A stretch of 64,000 nucleotides of DNA from Alphaproteobacteria bacterium (GCA_021774445.1 JAJFJA010000019.1:124001-188000), one strand, 5' to 3'; positions 7,600 to 16,283 are shown, counted from the first letter of the stretch. The notes: generated by a model from the sequence alone, not told the origin. Numbers and translations: made by a program.

Positions 7600-8544
7600 T
7601 TGACGAAGCCAGACGTCTTGCTGGTCGGCCCCTATCCCGAGCAGGATATGGCCGTGCTCAGAGATGCTTATGTGCTGCACAATCTTTGGGAGGCGACGGA
7701 CCATCGCGCCTTCCTGGCCGAGCGTGCCGACAGCATTCGCGGTATCGCGACACGTGGCGATCTGGGTGCCGACAGCGCCTTGATGGATGCGTTGCCAGCG
7801 CTGGAAATCATTGCGTGTTACGGGGTCGGGGTGGATAAGGTCGACCTGGAGCATGCGCGGGCGCGTGGGATCTGCGTTACCCATACGCCGAACGTCCTAA
7901 CCAACGATGTCGCGGACATGGGTTTGGCCCTCATGTTGGCGCTGGCGCGGCGCATTCCGCAGGGCGATGCCTATGTCCGTTCCGGACAATGGCGGAAGGC
8001 AAAAATGGGCAGGCTGACGACTAGCTTGGCGGGAAAGACTTTAGGAGTCCTCGGGTTGGGGCGGATCGGCCGCGCCGTGTCGAGCCGGGCCGAAGCCTGC
8101 CAGATGAAGATCGCCTATCACGACCTGATCGTTCATGAGGATGTGGACTATGCGTACTACGCCAGCCCTCACGAACTGGCTGCCGCGGTCGATGTGCTGA
8201 TGGTCTGCCTTAGCGGCAGCGCCACGACGGCGCAGATGGTCGACAAGGGGGTTCTAGCCGCGCTTGGATCACAAGGTATGCTGATAAATATTTCCCGCGG
8301 CAGTACGGTCGACGAACCGGCGCTGGTCGAGGCGCTGCAAAGCGGTGCCATCGCCGGCGCGGCGCTGGATGTCTTCGCCAATGAACCGCAGGTGCCTGAG
8401 GCGCTGCTCACGGCCGACAATGTGGTGCTGCAACCGCATCACGCCAGCGGAACCGTCGAGACCCGCGCGGCGATGGGCGCGCTGGTGATCGAAAACCTGC
8501 GCTGCCACTTTGCCGGAGAACGACCGCCGACGCCGGTGTTCTAA
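7600..8544 (+). CDS. D-2-hydroxyacid dehydrogenase (NAD(P)-dependent)
   Basis: This 314-residue member of the D-isomer-specific 2-hydroxyacid dehydrogenases has the catalytic-domain motif YGVGVDKVDL, the NAD-binding motif VLGLGRIGRAV (about 149-159), NISRGSTVDEPALVEAL with the catalytic Arg, the Glu region ALDVFANEPQVPE and the catalytic His in LQPHHASGT. It reduces or oxidises compounds such as glyoxylate, hydroxypyruvate or sugar-acid derivatives. The start is a TTG at 7600 with GAGAAGGAGA just upstream, one base after the amidohydrolase stop. It overlaps the uxuA 3' end by four bases on the other strand. In this sugar-acid neighbourhood, hydroxypyruvate/glyoxylate reductase is the most likely activity (inference). 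Confidence 0.9.
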   Translation: MTKPDVLLVGPYPEQDMAVLRDAYVLHNLWEATDHRAFLAERADSIRGIATRGDLGADSALMDALPALEIIACYGVGVDKVDLEHARARGICVTHTPNVLTNDVADMGLALMLALARRIPQGDAYVRSGQWRKAKMGRLTTSLAGKTLGVLGLGRIGRAVSSRAEACQMKIAYHDLIVHEDVDYAYYASPHELAAAVDVLMVCLSGSATTAQMVDKGVLAALGSQGMLINISRGSTVDEPALVEALQSGAIAGAALDVFANEPQVPEALLTADNVVLQPHHASGTVETRAAMGALVIENLRCHFAGERPPTPVF

Positions 8545-9707
8545 CCGTGGGCGTGCATGACCCCGCGGAGCTCGGCCAGGCCTTTTAGACGACCGACGTA
8601 GGAGTAACCGGGGTTCGTGCGCTTGTCGACGTCGTCGGCGAGCAGGTGTCCGTGGTCCGGCCGCATGGGTATTTCGGCATCCGGCCGGCCCTGCCCGCGA
8701 CGCGCCTTCTCCTGGTCCAGCAAAGCGCCGACGACGCGCGTCATGTCGAACGAGCCATCGAGGTGGTCGGCCTCGAAGAAGGAGCCGTCGGGCTCGAGGG
8801 TGACGTTGCGCAAATGGGTGAAGTGGATGCGCGATCCGAACTCGCCGATCATCGAGACCAAGTCGTTATCCGGCCGGGCGCCCAGCGAGCCCACGCAAAA
8901 GGTCAAGCCGTTCGCCGCAATAGGGACGGCCTGCAAAAGACGCCGGAGATCCGTGGCGGTTGAGACGACGCGCGGCAAGCCGAAAAGAGAGAATGGCGGA
9001 TCGTCGGGATGGATCCCGAGGCGAATGCCTTCGGACTCCGCCAACGGCGCGACCTCCTCCAGGAACAGGGTCAGGTTATCGGCAAGCTGTTGGGGGCTGA
9101 CATCGTCATATTCGGCGATGAGGCGAAGCATCGACGCGCGGTCCTGCGAGATGTCGGTACCCGGGAGGCCGGCGATGATGGTTTTTTCGAGACGCTCGGC
9201 ATCAGCGGCGCTCATGGCGGCGAACTGGGTCTCGGCTTTGGCGACGAGCTCTTCAGGGTAGGCGTCGGCGGCGCCGGGCCGTCGCAGGATAAAGACGTCA
9301 TAGGCGACGAACTCGGTCATATCGAACCGGAGGGCGTAGCCGGTCGAGGGCCGCTGCCACATCAAATCGGTGCGGGTCCAGTCGACGATGGGCATGAAAT
9401 TGTAGCAAATGACCTTGAGCCCGGCGCGCGCGCAGGCGGTCATCGACTGCTTCCAGGAAGCGATCGCGGCCTGGTAATCGCCGCGGCGGAGCTTGATGGA
9501 TTCCGGGACCGGGATACTCTCGACAACAGACCAACACAGGCCGGCGGCGGCGATCTCGTCGCGCCGCTTGACGACCTCGGCCTCGGTCCATGGATCGCCG
9601 GCGGGGATATGGTGCAACGAGGTCACGATACCCGTGGCGCCCGCTTGGCGAATATGGGTCAGGGGAATGGGGTCGGCCGGGCCGAACCAGCGCCATGTCT
9701 GCTCCAC
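8541..9707 (-). CDS. uxuA: Mannonate dehydratase
   Basis: The 388-residue protein follows the UxuA pattern throughout: WRWFGPADPIPLTHIRQAGA at the start, TSLHHIPAGDPW, CYNFMPIVDWTRTDL, GIHPDDPPFSLFGLPRVVST (metal ligands), CVGSLGA, IHFTHLRNVTLEPDGSFFE and PMRPDHGHLLADD. UxuA removes water from D-mannonate to give 2-keto-3-deoxygluconate in hexuronate degradation. The GTG start at 9707 has AAGGAG upstream. The ROK gene lies 85 bp upstream in the same direction, so the two are likely cotranscribed. No uxaC, uxuB, kdgK or kdgA was seen, though the DapA-like aldolase at 14.6 kb or the hydroxyacid dehydrogenase could act downstream. Confidence 0.95.
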   Translation of the reverse strand: MEQTWRWFGPADPIPLTHIRQAGATGIVTSLHHIPAGDPWTEAEVVKRRDEIAAAGLCWSVVESIPVPESIKLRRGDYQAAIASWKQSMTACARAGLKVICYNFMPIVDWTRTDLMWQRPSTGYALRFDMTEFVAYDVFILRRPGAADAYPEELVAKAETQFAAMSAADAERLEKTIIAGLPGTDISQDRASMLRLIAEYDDVSPQQLADNLTLFLEEVAPLAESEGIRLGIHPDDPPFSLFGLPRVVSTATDLRRLLQAVPIAANGLTFCVGSLGARPDNDLVSMIGEFGSRIHFTHLRNVTLEPDGSFFEADHLDGSFDMTRVVGALLDQEKARRGQGRPDAEIPMRPDHGHLLADDVDKRTNPGYSYVGRLKGLAELRGVMHAHG

Positions 9708-9792
9708 TCTTTTTCTCCTTGAAACCGGATATGTGCTTCTAACTTCGCCCTTTCGACCCAGGAGATCAAGGACGGGAAATGCTCACCAAATC

Positions 9793-11067
9793 TTAGCCTT
9801 GACGGCCGAGCGGCGCGGCAAAGGTGGCATCATGACCAGCGAAGGACAGAGATTCCAAGCGGTCTGCAGGCCGGGTTTCGGGCGGTATATCGGCGCGCCC
9901 GCCTTGGCGTGGGTTCAATGCGTCGAAAACGGGAAGGACGGCCGCGCCGCGGGCCGCGGCATCAGGGCCAACCGTGCTCCCAACGAGGCGTTCGCGGCCG
10001 GGTTCCCGGGTCTCTCGGACTGAGGCGTTAAGCGGGCTGGCTGCGTCGATTAGCGACCGGATTATCCATTCCGGCGCGTCGCCGCCAACGACAATAGTCT
10101 CCGGGTCGAACATGTTCTCGATCGCCTGGATGCCGGTTCGCAGAGGCGTTGCCGCTTCGCGGAGCCAATTCAGGACAATGGGGTCGTCCGGCTTTACCTG
10201 CTCACAGAACTCGTGGACCGTCGTGATCCTTCTGTTCTCGTGAGACAGCGCCTCGAAGATCGAATTCAGCGAAAGATAGGGTTCAAGGCAGCCGCGGTTG
10301 CCGCAAGAACACAGACGCCCATCGGGGCTGACAATAACATGGCCGAGTTCCCCGGCATTGCCGCCCGTGCCGCTGTAAGGCTGGTTATTGACGATAATGC
10401 CGGCGCCCAATCCAATACCAAGGTAAAGAAAACAAAAGTTACGAGCCCCGCTGGCGGCGCCGAACAGCCACTCACCGACGGCCGCCGCGGTTGCATCATT
10501 TTCAAGCAGAACAGGGAGTTGCAGGCGCTTTTCCAACTCCAACTTTACGCTGTGGGCATCCCAGCCGGGCAGGCTCGCCGCTTCAACCCGGCTAACCCCA
10601 AACGGGCCCGGCATCACGAGTCCGACGCCGAGGATGCGGCGGCGCGGGATACGCAATCGGCGCAAGAGCCTGCGGCAACTGGCGTGGGCTTCGGCGACCG
10701 CCGAGGCCGGATCCGATAGGTTGTACTGGCTTTCGACGCGGCCACGCAGATTTCCGGTAATGTCCGACAAGACTGAGACCAGGCGGCCGCGGTCCAGTTG
10801 AATGCCGATGGCGATCGCCCCGTCCGGATTCAGTTTCAGCGGTACGGACGGCTTGCCGACGCCGACACGACGAGCGCTCTCTTCCGAGACCAGATCGGCA
10901 TGCCTCAAGGCGTCCGTAAGGTTGGAGATGGTTTGTTTGGTGAGACCTGTGCGACGGGCGACTTCGGTCCTGGATAGGGGGCCGTACGCCCGTATCGTTT
11001 GCAGGACCAGACGCAGATTGGAGGATTTCGCGTGCGTCAGGTTGGTGCCGCGTACGCCGGGAATCAT
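9793..11067 (-). CDS. ROK family transcriptional repressor (XylR/NagC-like)
   Basis: A 424-residue ROK regulator. The N-terminal winged helix (about 10-75) contains LSRTEVARRTGLTKQTISNL. The ROK sugar-kinase-like domain follows: LENDATAAAVGEW, FLYLGIGLGAGIIVN, the ROK signature with NAGELGHVIVSPDGRLC and the zinc-binding motif CSCGNRGCLEPYLS. Such proteins repress sugar operons until a sugar or sugar phosphate binds. The ATG at 11067 is preferred (GGATGG upstream) over a TTG at 11079. It is transcribed divergently from the M20 hydrolase/ABC genes and upstream of uxuA; the 29-bp palindrome in the shared promoter is its likely site. Confidence 0.92.
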   Translation of the reverse strand: MIPGVRGTNLTHAKSSNLRLVLQTIRAYGPLSRTEVARRTGLTKQTISNLTDALRHADLVSEESARRVGVGKPSVPLKLNPDGAIAIGIQLDRGRLVSVLSDITGNLRGRVESQYNLSDPASAVAEAHASCRRLLRRLRIPRRRILGVGLVMPGPFGVSRVEAASLPGWDAHSVKLELEKRLQLPVLLENDATAAAVGEWLFGAASGARNFCFLYLGIGLGAGIIVNNQPYSGTGGNAGELGHVIVSPDGRLCSCGNRGCLEPYLSLNSIFEALSHENRRITTVHEFCEQVKPDDPIVLNWLREAATPLRTGIQAIENMFDPETIVVGGDAPEWIIRSLIDAASPLNASVRETREPGRERLVGSTVGPDAAARGAAVLPVFDALNPRQGGRADIPPETRPADRLESLSFAGHDATFAAPLGRQG

Positions 11068-11111
11068 GAGCCCATCCAAGTGAATATATCCGTTGCATCT
11101 TCAGTGGAATT

Positions 11112-11140
11112 AATTAGTTTGTCAACTTGATTTACTAATT
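11112..11140. promoter_or_regulatory. Nested 29-bp palindrome, likely ROK repressor operator
   Basis: Outer arms AATTAGT (11112-11118) and ACTAATT (11134-11140) are perfect inverted repeats. Inner TCAA (11122-11125) and TTGA (11127-11130) share exactly the same centre, base 11126. The outer half TTAGTTTGT and the closing ACTAA resemble the XylR operator of Bacillus as I remember it, and XylR is a ROK protein. It lies 45 bp upstream of the ROK gene start and about 70 bp upstream of the M20 gene, so one bound repressor could control both directions. Confidence 0.6.
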
Positions 11141-11207
11141 GACAGACGTTTTCGCGTCCGCCAATGTTGCCTGGCAATTGGGAAGGTTCCAAGGTGAGGC
11201 CGACAGC

Positions 11208-12458
11208 ATGATTGACGCTATCGAGCTCCGGAAGAAACTGGATGAACCGCAAGCGCTGACCCTGCTCAAGCACGCCATCGGTATCGAAAGTATCACCGGG
11301 AACGAAGCGGCCTTCGCAACAATGTTGCGCAATGAACTTGCGGAAATCGGTGCGAGCGACATTCACCTACGTGATTTCCTGCCGGATCGTCCCAACGTGT
11401 GGGGCATACGGCGAGGTGCCGGTGGTGGTCGTACGCTCATGCTGCTTGGCCACACCGATACGGTCCATGTCGATGGCTGGCGCGAACACTGGCACGGGAC
11501 AGAGCGCGAGGACCCGTTCGGCGGGGCGATCATCGATGCGGCGATCTGGGGCCGCGGTTCCGGCGACTTGAAGGCCGGGATCTGCGCCGCGTTGCAGGCC
11601 GCGGCCCTGTTGGATAAGGCCGATATCAAGCTCAAAGGCGACTTGGTTTTCGCCTTCATCGGCGATGAAGAGAGCGGCCAACCGGGCACCGGTGTCAGCG
11701 CCGGCATCAAGGCGTTCCTACCGGAAATTATCGAAGGGCGAATTCCCCGCGCCGATTTTGCAGTCTACCTCGAACCGACCCAGCTCGCCGTCTACTCCGC
11801 GCAAATGGGCTTCTACATCGCCGATATCACGCTGACCGGGCGTTCGGCCTATTTCGGTGTACCGGAACTTGGGCGCGACGCGCTCAAGGCAGGCCATAGC
11901 GTCCTGCAGCGCCTATGGGAGCATTCCGAGGCGCTGCAGGCCAAAGGTGAACATGCGCTGATCGGCCGCTCCTTCGTGCTGGTTACCGAGGTACGATCGG
12001 GCGGCAATATCGCCGTTCCGGGCGAATGTCGCCTATCGCTGATCGGCAAGTTGCGGCCCGGCGAAATGCTGGATCCCGCCACCGAGGCGCTGGAGGCGGT
12101 GATCAAGGACGCGGTGTCCGGTCATCCCGATATCTCGGTAGCGATAGAGTATCCGGCAGGCCGCGACCATAGCCACGGTGGGACACCGTGCGAGATAGAC
12201 CTGAATTCGCCCAGCGTCCGATCGCTGGCCGGCGCCGTCGGCGCCGCTTACCCCGGTCGTGGCCAGATCGAAGGCGCGCCCTATTGGTCGGAAGTGCCGT
12301 TCCTGGTCAAACAATTGGATATCCCGGCCGTCTATTGTGCGCCGGGCGATATCCGCAACTGCCACACCCATGACGAACATGTGGAACTGGAAGAGTACTA
12401 CGCCGGCATCGTCGGACTGGCTGCCTTCATGGTGGACTTTTGCGGCGTCGCTAACTGA
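11208..12458 (+). CDS. M20 family metallohydrolase (ArgE/DapE-like)
   Basis: The 416-residue protein has the M20 two-metal site: LLGHTDTVHVDG (His and Asp), GRGSGDLKAGICA (bridging Asp), GDEESGQPGTG (catalytic and metal Glu), the dimerisation domain with IADITLTGRSAYFGVPELG, and a late His in NCHTHDEHVELEEY. Family members cut amide bonds in N-acyl amino acids, dipeptides or related compounds. The ATG at 11208 has AAGGTGAGG upstream; an earlier TTG at 11139 overlaps the operator and has no ribosome site. It is the first gene of an operon with the ABC binding protein and permease, so it probably processes the imported compound. Confidence 0.88.
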   Translation: MIDAIELRKKLDEPQALTLLKHAIGIESITGNEAAFATMLRNELAEIGASDIHLRDFLPDRPNVWGIRRGAGGGRTLMLLGHTDTVHVDGWREHWHGTEREDPFGGAIIDAAIWGRGSGDLKAGICAALQAAALLDKADIKLKGDLVFAFIGDEESGQPGTGVSAGIKAFLPEIIEGRIPRADFAVYLEPTQLAVYSAQMGFYIADITLTGRSAYFGVPELGRDALKAGHSVLQRLWEHSEALQAKGEHALIGRSFVLVTEVRSGGNIAVPGECRLSLIGKLRPGEMLDPATEALEAVIKDAVSGHPDISVAIEYPAGRDHSHGGTPCEIDLNSPSVRSLAGAVGAAYPGRGQIEGAPYWSEVPFLVKQLDIPAVYCAPGDIRNCHTHDEHVELEEYYAGIVGLAAFMVDFCGVAN

Positions 12459-12483
12459 AACAACACAAATGGGAGGTCACATA

Positions 12484-13545
12484 ATGTACAGCAAACAGGT
12501 TCTGACGACCGCCATCGCCGCCGCGCTCACCCTATCTGCGGGCGCCGTGGCGCAAGAGACCGTCGGTCCAAACGGGGAAGCCGCCACGCCGTCGACAGAA
12601 ATAGCGTTGACCAGTGCAGAACTGGAGCAAGTCAAAGGCGGAAACCATACAGCCGCCTTGCTGTGGCATACGTCATCGGATTTTACCAACGCCGTGACGG
12701 CCGGAGCGCGGGATGAGTTCGAACGGCTCGGCATCGAAGTCGTCGCCGTCACCGATGCCGGATTCGATTCCGCACGCCAGCAGACCGACGTGGAAACGGT
12801 CATGGCGCGCAATCCCAGCGTGATCCTGTCGTTACCGCTAGACCCGGTCTCGTCGGCGGTGGCCTTTCGCGATGCACGAGAAGCGGGCGTCTCTCTAGTC
12901 TTCCTCTCGAACGTGCCGAACGGTTACGAGCAAGGCACGGACTATGTCACGATCGTCACCGATGATCTGTTCCAAATGGGCAAACAGGCGGCGGACGCAC
13001 TAGCCGCGTCGCTCGGCGGAAAAGGCAAGGTCGCCTGGATCTTTCATGATGCGGCCTATTACGTGACCAACCAACGGGACAACGCGTTCAAGACGACGAT
13101 CGAAAAGGACTATCCGAATATCGAGATCGTCGACAGTCAAGGCATTTCGGACCCGGCTCGCGCGGAAGAAATCGCCAATGCGCTGCTGCTGAAGACGCCT
13201 GACCTCGACGGGGTTTACGCGACCTGGGCAGAGCCGGCAGAGGGCGTGCTGGCGGCCTTACGAGCCTCGGGCAACGACCACACCAAGGTCGTGACACTGG
13301 ACCTTAGCGAGCCGGTGGCGCTCGATATGGTCAAGGATGGTAATGTTACCGCAATCATCGCGGACGAGGCCTATGAACTGGGTCGGGCAATGGCGACGGC
13401 GGGGGCGTACGGCTTGCTAGACAAAGCGGCCCCGCCCTTTGTCGTCGCACCCGCCTTGACGGTACAGAAGGCTAATGTGAATGAGGGCTATCAGCGCTCG
13501 CTGCGGCGTGATGCGCCGGACAGCATTCTTAAGGCGCTGAACTAA
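12484..13545 (+). CDS. Sugar-type ABC transporter periplasmic binding protein
   Basis: A 353-residue secreted binding protein of the RbsB/LacI-like class. The signal peptide is VLTTAIAAALTLSAGAVAQE with a likely cut after AVA. The mature part has paired periplasmic-binding lobes: HTAALLWHTSSDFTNAVTAG, VMARNPSVILSLPLDPVSS, VSLVFLSNVP and GVYATWAEPAEGVLAALRAS. The ATG at 12484 follows GGGAGGT at 12471-12477; the frame is open further upstream, but that part is antisense-like sequence inside the M20 gene. It lies 25 bp after the M20 gene and 92 bp before the permease, with a strong stem-loop between. The ligand is unknown, probably a sugar or sugar-amide. Confidence 0.9.
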   Translation: MYSKQVLTTAIAAALTLSAGAVAQETVGPNGEAATPSTEIALTSAELEQVKGGNHTAALLWHTSSDFTNAVTAGARDEFERLGIEVVAVTDAGFDSARQQTDVETVMARNPSVILSLPLDPVSSAVAFRDAREAGVSLVFLSNVPNGYEQGTDYVTIVTDDLFQMGKQAADALAASLGGKGKVAWIFHDAAYYVTNQRDNAFKTTIEKDYPNIEIVDSQGISDPARAEEIANALLLKTPDLDGVYATWAEPAEGVLAALRASGNDHTKVVTLDLSEPVALDMVKDGNVTAIIADEAYELGRAMATAGAYGLLDKAAPPFVVAPALTVQKANVNEGYQRSLRRDAPDSILKALN

Positions 13546-13552
13546 TCGGGAA

Positions 13553-13584
13553 AACCGTGGCGTCGCATTGGTGACGCCACGGTT
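13553..13584 (+). promoter_or_regulatory. Intercistronic stem-loop between binding protein and permease genes
   Basis: A perfect 12-bp inverted repeat (AACCGTGGCGTC and GACGCCACGGTT) with an 8-base loop starts 7 bp after the binding-protein stop. No T-run follows. Such hairpins in ABC operons protect the upstream mRNA or partly stop transcription, so the binding protein is made in excess over the permease. The role here is inferred from position. Confidence 0.7.
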
Positions 13585-13637
13585 GCCGCTGCGCTAAAGT
13601 GTTCGTGCGACGGGCGTCTGATAATGGGGGATGACGA

Positions 13638-14591
13638 ATGGCGCAGACGCTCGCAGTGACCTGGATGGCGGGCCTTCGGCGCTATGTCGTCTATGTCGGC
13701 TTCCTCCTCGTACTGTTGTTCTTCGCCATTGTGCTGCACGACGACGGGTTTCTTACGACCCGCAATCTGCTGAATATCGTTCAGCAAACCGCACCGATAA
13801 CTGTGATGGCCATCGGTCTGGTGTTTGTGCTGACGGCCGGTGAAATCGACCTGTCCATCGGCTCCATCGTCGCCGTCTCGGCTCTGCTGGCGGCGGTCGT
13901 CATGCGGGAACAACCGGCCATCCTCGGGGTCGCCGCGGGCCTCGGTGCCGGTGCCCTCATCGGCTTGCTGAATGGGGCGCTGGTCGCGTATCTACGGCTG
14001 CCTTCCTTCCTGGTCACGCTGGCAACGCTCGGCTTGTTCGCCGGGGTCGGGCGGACGCTCACTAATCTGCGCTCAGTGCCGGTCACCAACGATCTGTTCA
14101 ACGGGATCTTCGGGTCGGGCAAGCTGTTTGGGATCCCGTCGCTGGTGGTATGGACCACGCTGGCCGTCGTGGTGGGGCACTTCTTCTACCGCGAGACCCG
14201 GTTCGGTGCGCATGTGCACGCTACTGGAGATAACCCAGCCGCCGCGCGATCGTCGGGCATCAAGATCCAGCGGCTGCGGCTAGGTGTGTTGGTGCTCAGC
14301 GGCATGTGCGCCGCGCTGGCCGGTTTGCTTTATGCAGGGCGTTTGCAAGGCGCACGCTACACGTTGGGCGAAAGCGACCTGCTAACGGTGATCGCCGCGG
14401 TGATCGTCGGCGGCACGCGTCTGAACGGCGGCTTGGGCTCGGTGTTCGGCGCGCTGGTCGGCTCGCTGCTTATGGGTACGCTGAACAACGGGCTTATTCT
14501 CATGGGCCTGTCGGTCTCCGAGCAGCTCATCGCACGCGGGCTTATCATCGTTATTGCGGTCGCCATATCGCTGCGCGAACCGGAGCGTTGA
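13638..14591 (+). CDS. ABC transporter permease (RbsC-like, BPD_transp_2 family)
   Basis: The 317-residue protein is very hydrophobic, with about eight to ten membrane spans, and carries family landmarks: LLNIVQQTAPITVMAIGLVF, VLTAGEIDLSIGSIVAVSAL, LVTLATLGLFAGVGR, ATGDNPAAARSSGI (coupling loop facing the ATPase) and VIAAVIVGGTRLNGGLGSVFG. It should form the membrane channel of an importer for the compound bound by the preceding protein. No ATP-binding gene follows; the next gene is convergent. The ATPase must be encoded elsewhere or shared. The stop lies six bases from the end of the convergent aldolase gene. Confidence 0.92.
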   Translation: MAQTLAVTWMAGLRRYVVYVGFLLVLLFFAIVLHDDGFLTTRNLLNIVQQTAPITVMAIGLVFVLTAGEIDLSIGSIVAVSALLAAVVMREQPAILGVAAGLGAGALIGLLNGALVAYLRLPSFLVTLATLGLFAGVGRTLTNLRSVPVTNDLFNGIFGSGKLFGIPSLVVWTTLAVVVGHFFYRETRFGAHVHATGDNPAAARSSGIKIQRLRLGVLVLSGMCAALAGLLYAGRLQGARYTLGESDLLTVIAAVIVGGTRLNGGLGSVFGALVGSLLMGTLNNGLILMGLSVSEQLIARGLIIVIAVAISLREPER

Positions 14592-14597
14592 TCCTCA

Positions 14598-15539
14598 CTA
14601 TTCAGCGGCCGGCCGTTCGGCGAGATCGCTTTCCGCGGCGAGCAGGGATGCCGTTGCCGCCGCCACGGCGGGTTTGTCGCCGTCAGCAATATTGCTGCAC
14701 ATGGGCATGATCGGTCCCATCTGTGCGATCCCGGAAAGTGTCACCGCATCATGCAGCACGCGGATGGGGTTGATGCGTTGGCGGAGGTCCTCCAACGGCA
14801 TGATCGGCTCGAGCAGGCCACGGGCCGACACAAAATCCCGCCGCTGCAGCGCGTGCAGGATGGCCGTCGAGCGGCGTGGGGCAATGCAAACGGCGCCGGC
14901 AGTGAATCCAGCGAGGCGAAAACTCTCCAGGTGCGGGAGCGCCGGCGGCTCGCCAAAGCCGCTAACGACGCGGTCGCGAGGTACGGTCTGGAGAATAGCA
15001 GCCAGATAAGCGTCAACACTCGGATCGGTCCGGGGGACGGCGTATTTGATCGCGGCCAGTTCGCCAGCGCGATAGAGGCGGCCGAGCACCTCGGCGGACA
15101 GATAGCCGTCTTCCTTGATGTAGGGGATGACCGGCGCGCCGGCCCGTTGCACGAAAAGCCGCAAGGCGCGCTCGATGCCTTCCTCGGTGCGCGGTCCGTT
15201 GAACGGCAGGGCCAAAGCAGCCGGAAATTTCGACTTCGCCAGGATATTCGCCTGATCCATCAGCTTGCCGAAATCCGGGCCGACGGATGGCAGGGCCCAA
15301 GAATCGGCGCCAATCCAATCGGGCAGAGCCTCGCTGAGATGCTCGAATACCGTCTGGGGGAAGCCGTAGACATTGGCGTTGCCGCCATAAAGAAAGGTAG
15401 TGACGCCGCCGGCTTGGACATGCCTTAGCAGGGCGCGATTGGGGTCATCGGCAATCTGATAGCTGTCGGTAAGGGCCAGCGGCGGCACGGCCCAGACTGA
15501 GCGCGCGACATCTGCGGCTTCGACGCGGTCGGTTTTCAT
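14598..15539 (-). CDS. Dihydrodipicolinate synthase/N-acetylneuraminate lyase family aldolase
   Basis: The 313-residue TIM-barrel protein shows VQAGGVTTFLYGGNANVYG (substrate loop), SVGPDFGKLMDQA, the conserved Tyr in PVIPYIKEDGYLS and the Schiff-base Lys in LAAIKYAVPR. These enzymes use lysine to split or join pyruvate with an aldehyde. GNANVYG differs from the usual GTTGE phosphate-binding motif, so this is not canonical DapA; keto-sugar-acid aldolase or dehydratase activity is more likely. It follows the RraA-like gene by 15 bp in the same direction, and the pair may form a keto-acid cleavage unit. Confidence 0.83.
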   Translation of the reverse strand: MKTDRVEAADVARSVWAVPPLALTDSYQIADDPNRALLRHVQAGGVTTFLYGGNANVYGFPQTVFEHLSEALPDWIGADSWALPSVGPDFGKLMDQANILAKSKFPAALALPFNGPRTEEGIERALRLFVQRAGAPVIPYIKEDGYLSAEVLGRLYRAGELAAIKYAVPRTDPSVDAYLAAILQTVPRDRVVSGFGEPPALPHLESFRLAGFTAGAVCIAPRRSTAILHALQRRDFVSARGLLEPIMPLEDLRQRINPIRVLHDAVTLSGIAQMGPIMPMCSNIADGDKPAVAAATASLLAAESDLAERPAAE

Positions 15540-15554
15540 CAGTCCCTCCTCGGC

Positions 15555-16283
15555 TCAACGGCCGTTCTTACGGCGCCAATCGGCGAACTGCACCGGCGTC
15601 TCAGGGTCCGTCGGCGGGTAAAGGCCAAAGGTCGACCGACCGGCGCGGACTTGTTCCTCGACGAAATCCTCGAAGATCGTCATTTCGAATGCTTCCTCGG
15701 CCACTTCATCGGCGATTTGAGCTGGAATGACCACGACGCCTTCCTGGTCGCCGACGATGATATCACCCGGGAAAACCGCGACACCAGCGCAGCCAATGGG
15801 GACATTCAAATCGGCGGCGTGATGGTGGATTAGATTGGTGGGAGCACTCGGGCGGCGATGATAGGCGGGGAAGTCGAGGGCCGCGATGACCGGGCTGTCC
15901 CGAAATCCGCCATCGGTGACGATACCGGCGACGCCGCGCATCATCAGACGAGTGACGAGAATATCGCCGGCCGAGGCGGCCGAGGCATCGCCGCGACTAT
16001 CGATGACCATCACATGCCCCGCCGGGCATTCCTCCACGCCTTTACGCTGGGGGTGCGTTCGATCCCGGAAAACATCGAGGGTGTCCAGATCCTCGCGCGC
16101 CGGGATGTAGCGGAGGGTATAGGCCTCGCCGACCAACCGGGGGCCGGCCGGGTTGAGCGGCACCAAGCCCTGCATAACGGTATTGCGGAGACCGCGCTTG
16201 AACAGAACGGTCGAAAGCGAGGCCGCGCTAACATTTCTCAGGCGGTCGCGATTTTGGGCGGAAAGTGGCGATGGCTCGGACAT
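15555..16283 (-). CDS. RraA family protein (possible oxaloacetate decarboxylase/HMG aldolase type)
   Basis: The 242-residue protein belongs to the RraA/MenG-like fold: SAASLSTVLFKRGLRNTVMQ, CPAGHVMVIDSRGDASAASA, GDILVTRLMMRGVAGIVTDG followed by GFRDSP (metal and substrate site Arg and Asp) and VFPGDIIVGDQEGVVVIPAQ. Despite the name, many members are 4-hydroxy-4-methyl-2-oxoglutarate aldolases or oxaloacetate decarboxylases rather than RNase regulators. Pairing with a DapA-like aldolase supports a keto-acid catabolic role. It starts the two-gene operon, and a strong palindrome sits about 95-120 bp upstream. Confidence 0.83.
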   Translation of the reverse strand: MSEPSPLSAQNRDRLRNVSAASLSTVLFKRGLRNTVMQGLVPLNPAGPRLVGEAYTLRYIPAREDLDTLDVFRDRTHPQRKGVEECPAGHVMVIDSRGDASAASAGDILVTRLMMRGVAGIVTDGGFRDSPVIAALDFPAYHRRPSAPTNLIHHHAADLNVPIGCAGVAVFPGDIIVGDQEGVVVIPAQIADEVAEEAFEMTIFEDFVEEQVRAGRSTFGLYPPTDPETPVQFADWRRKNGR

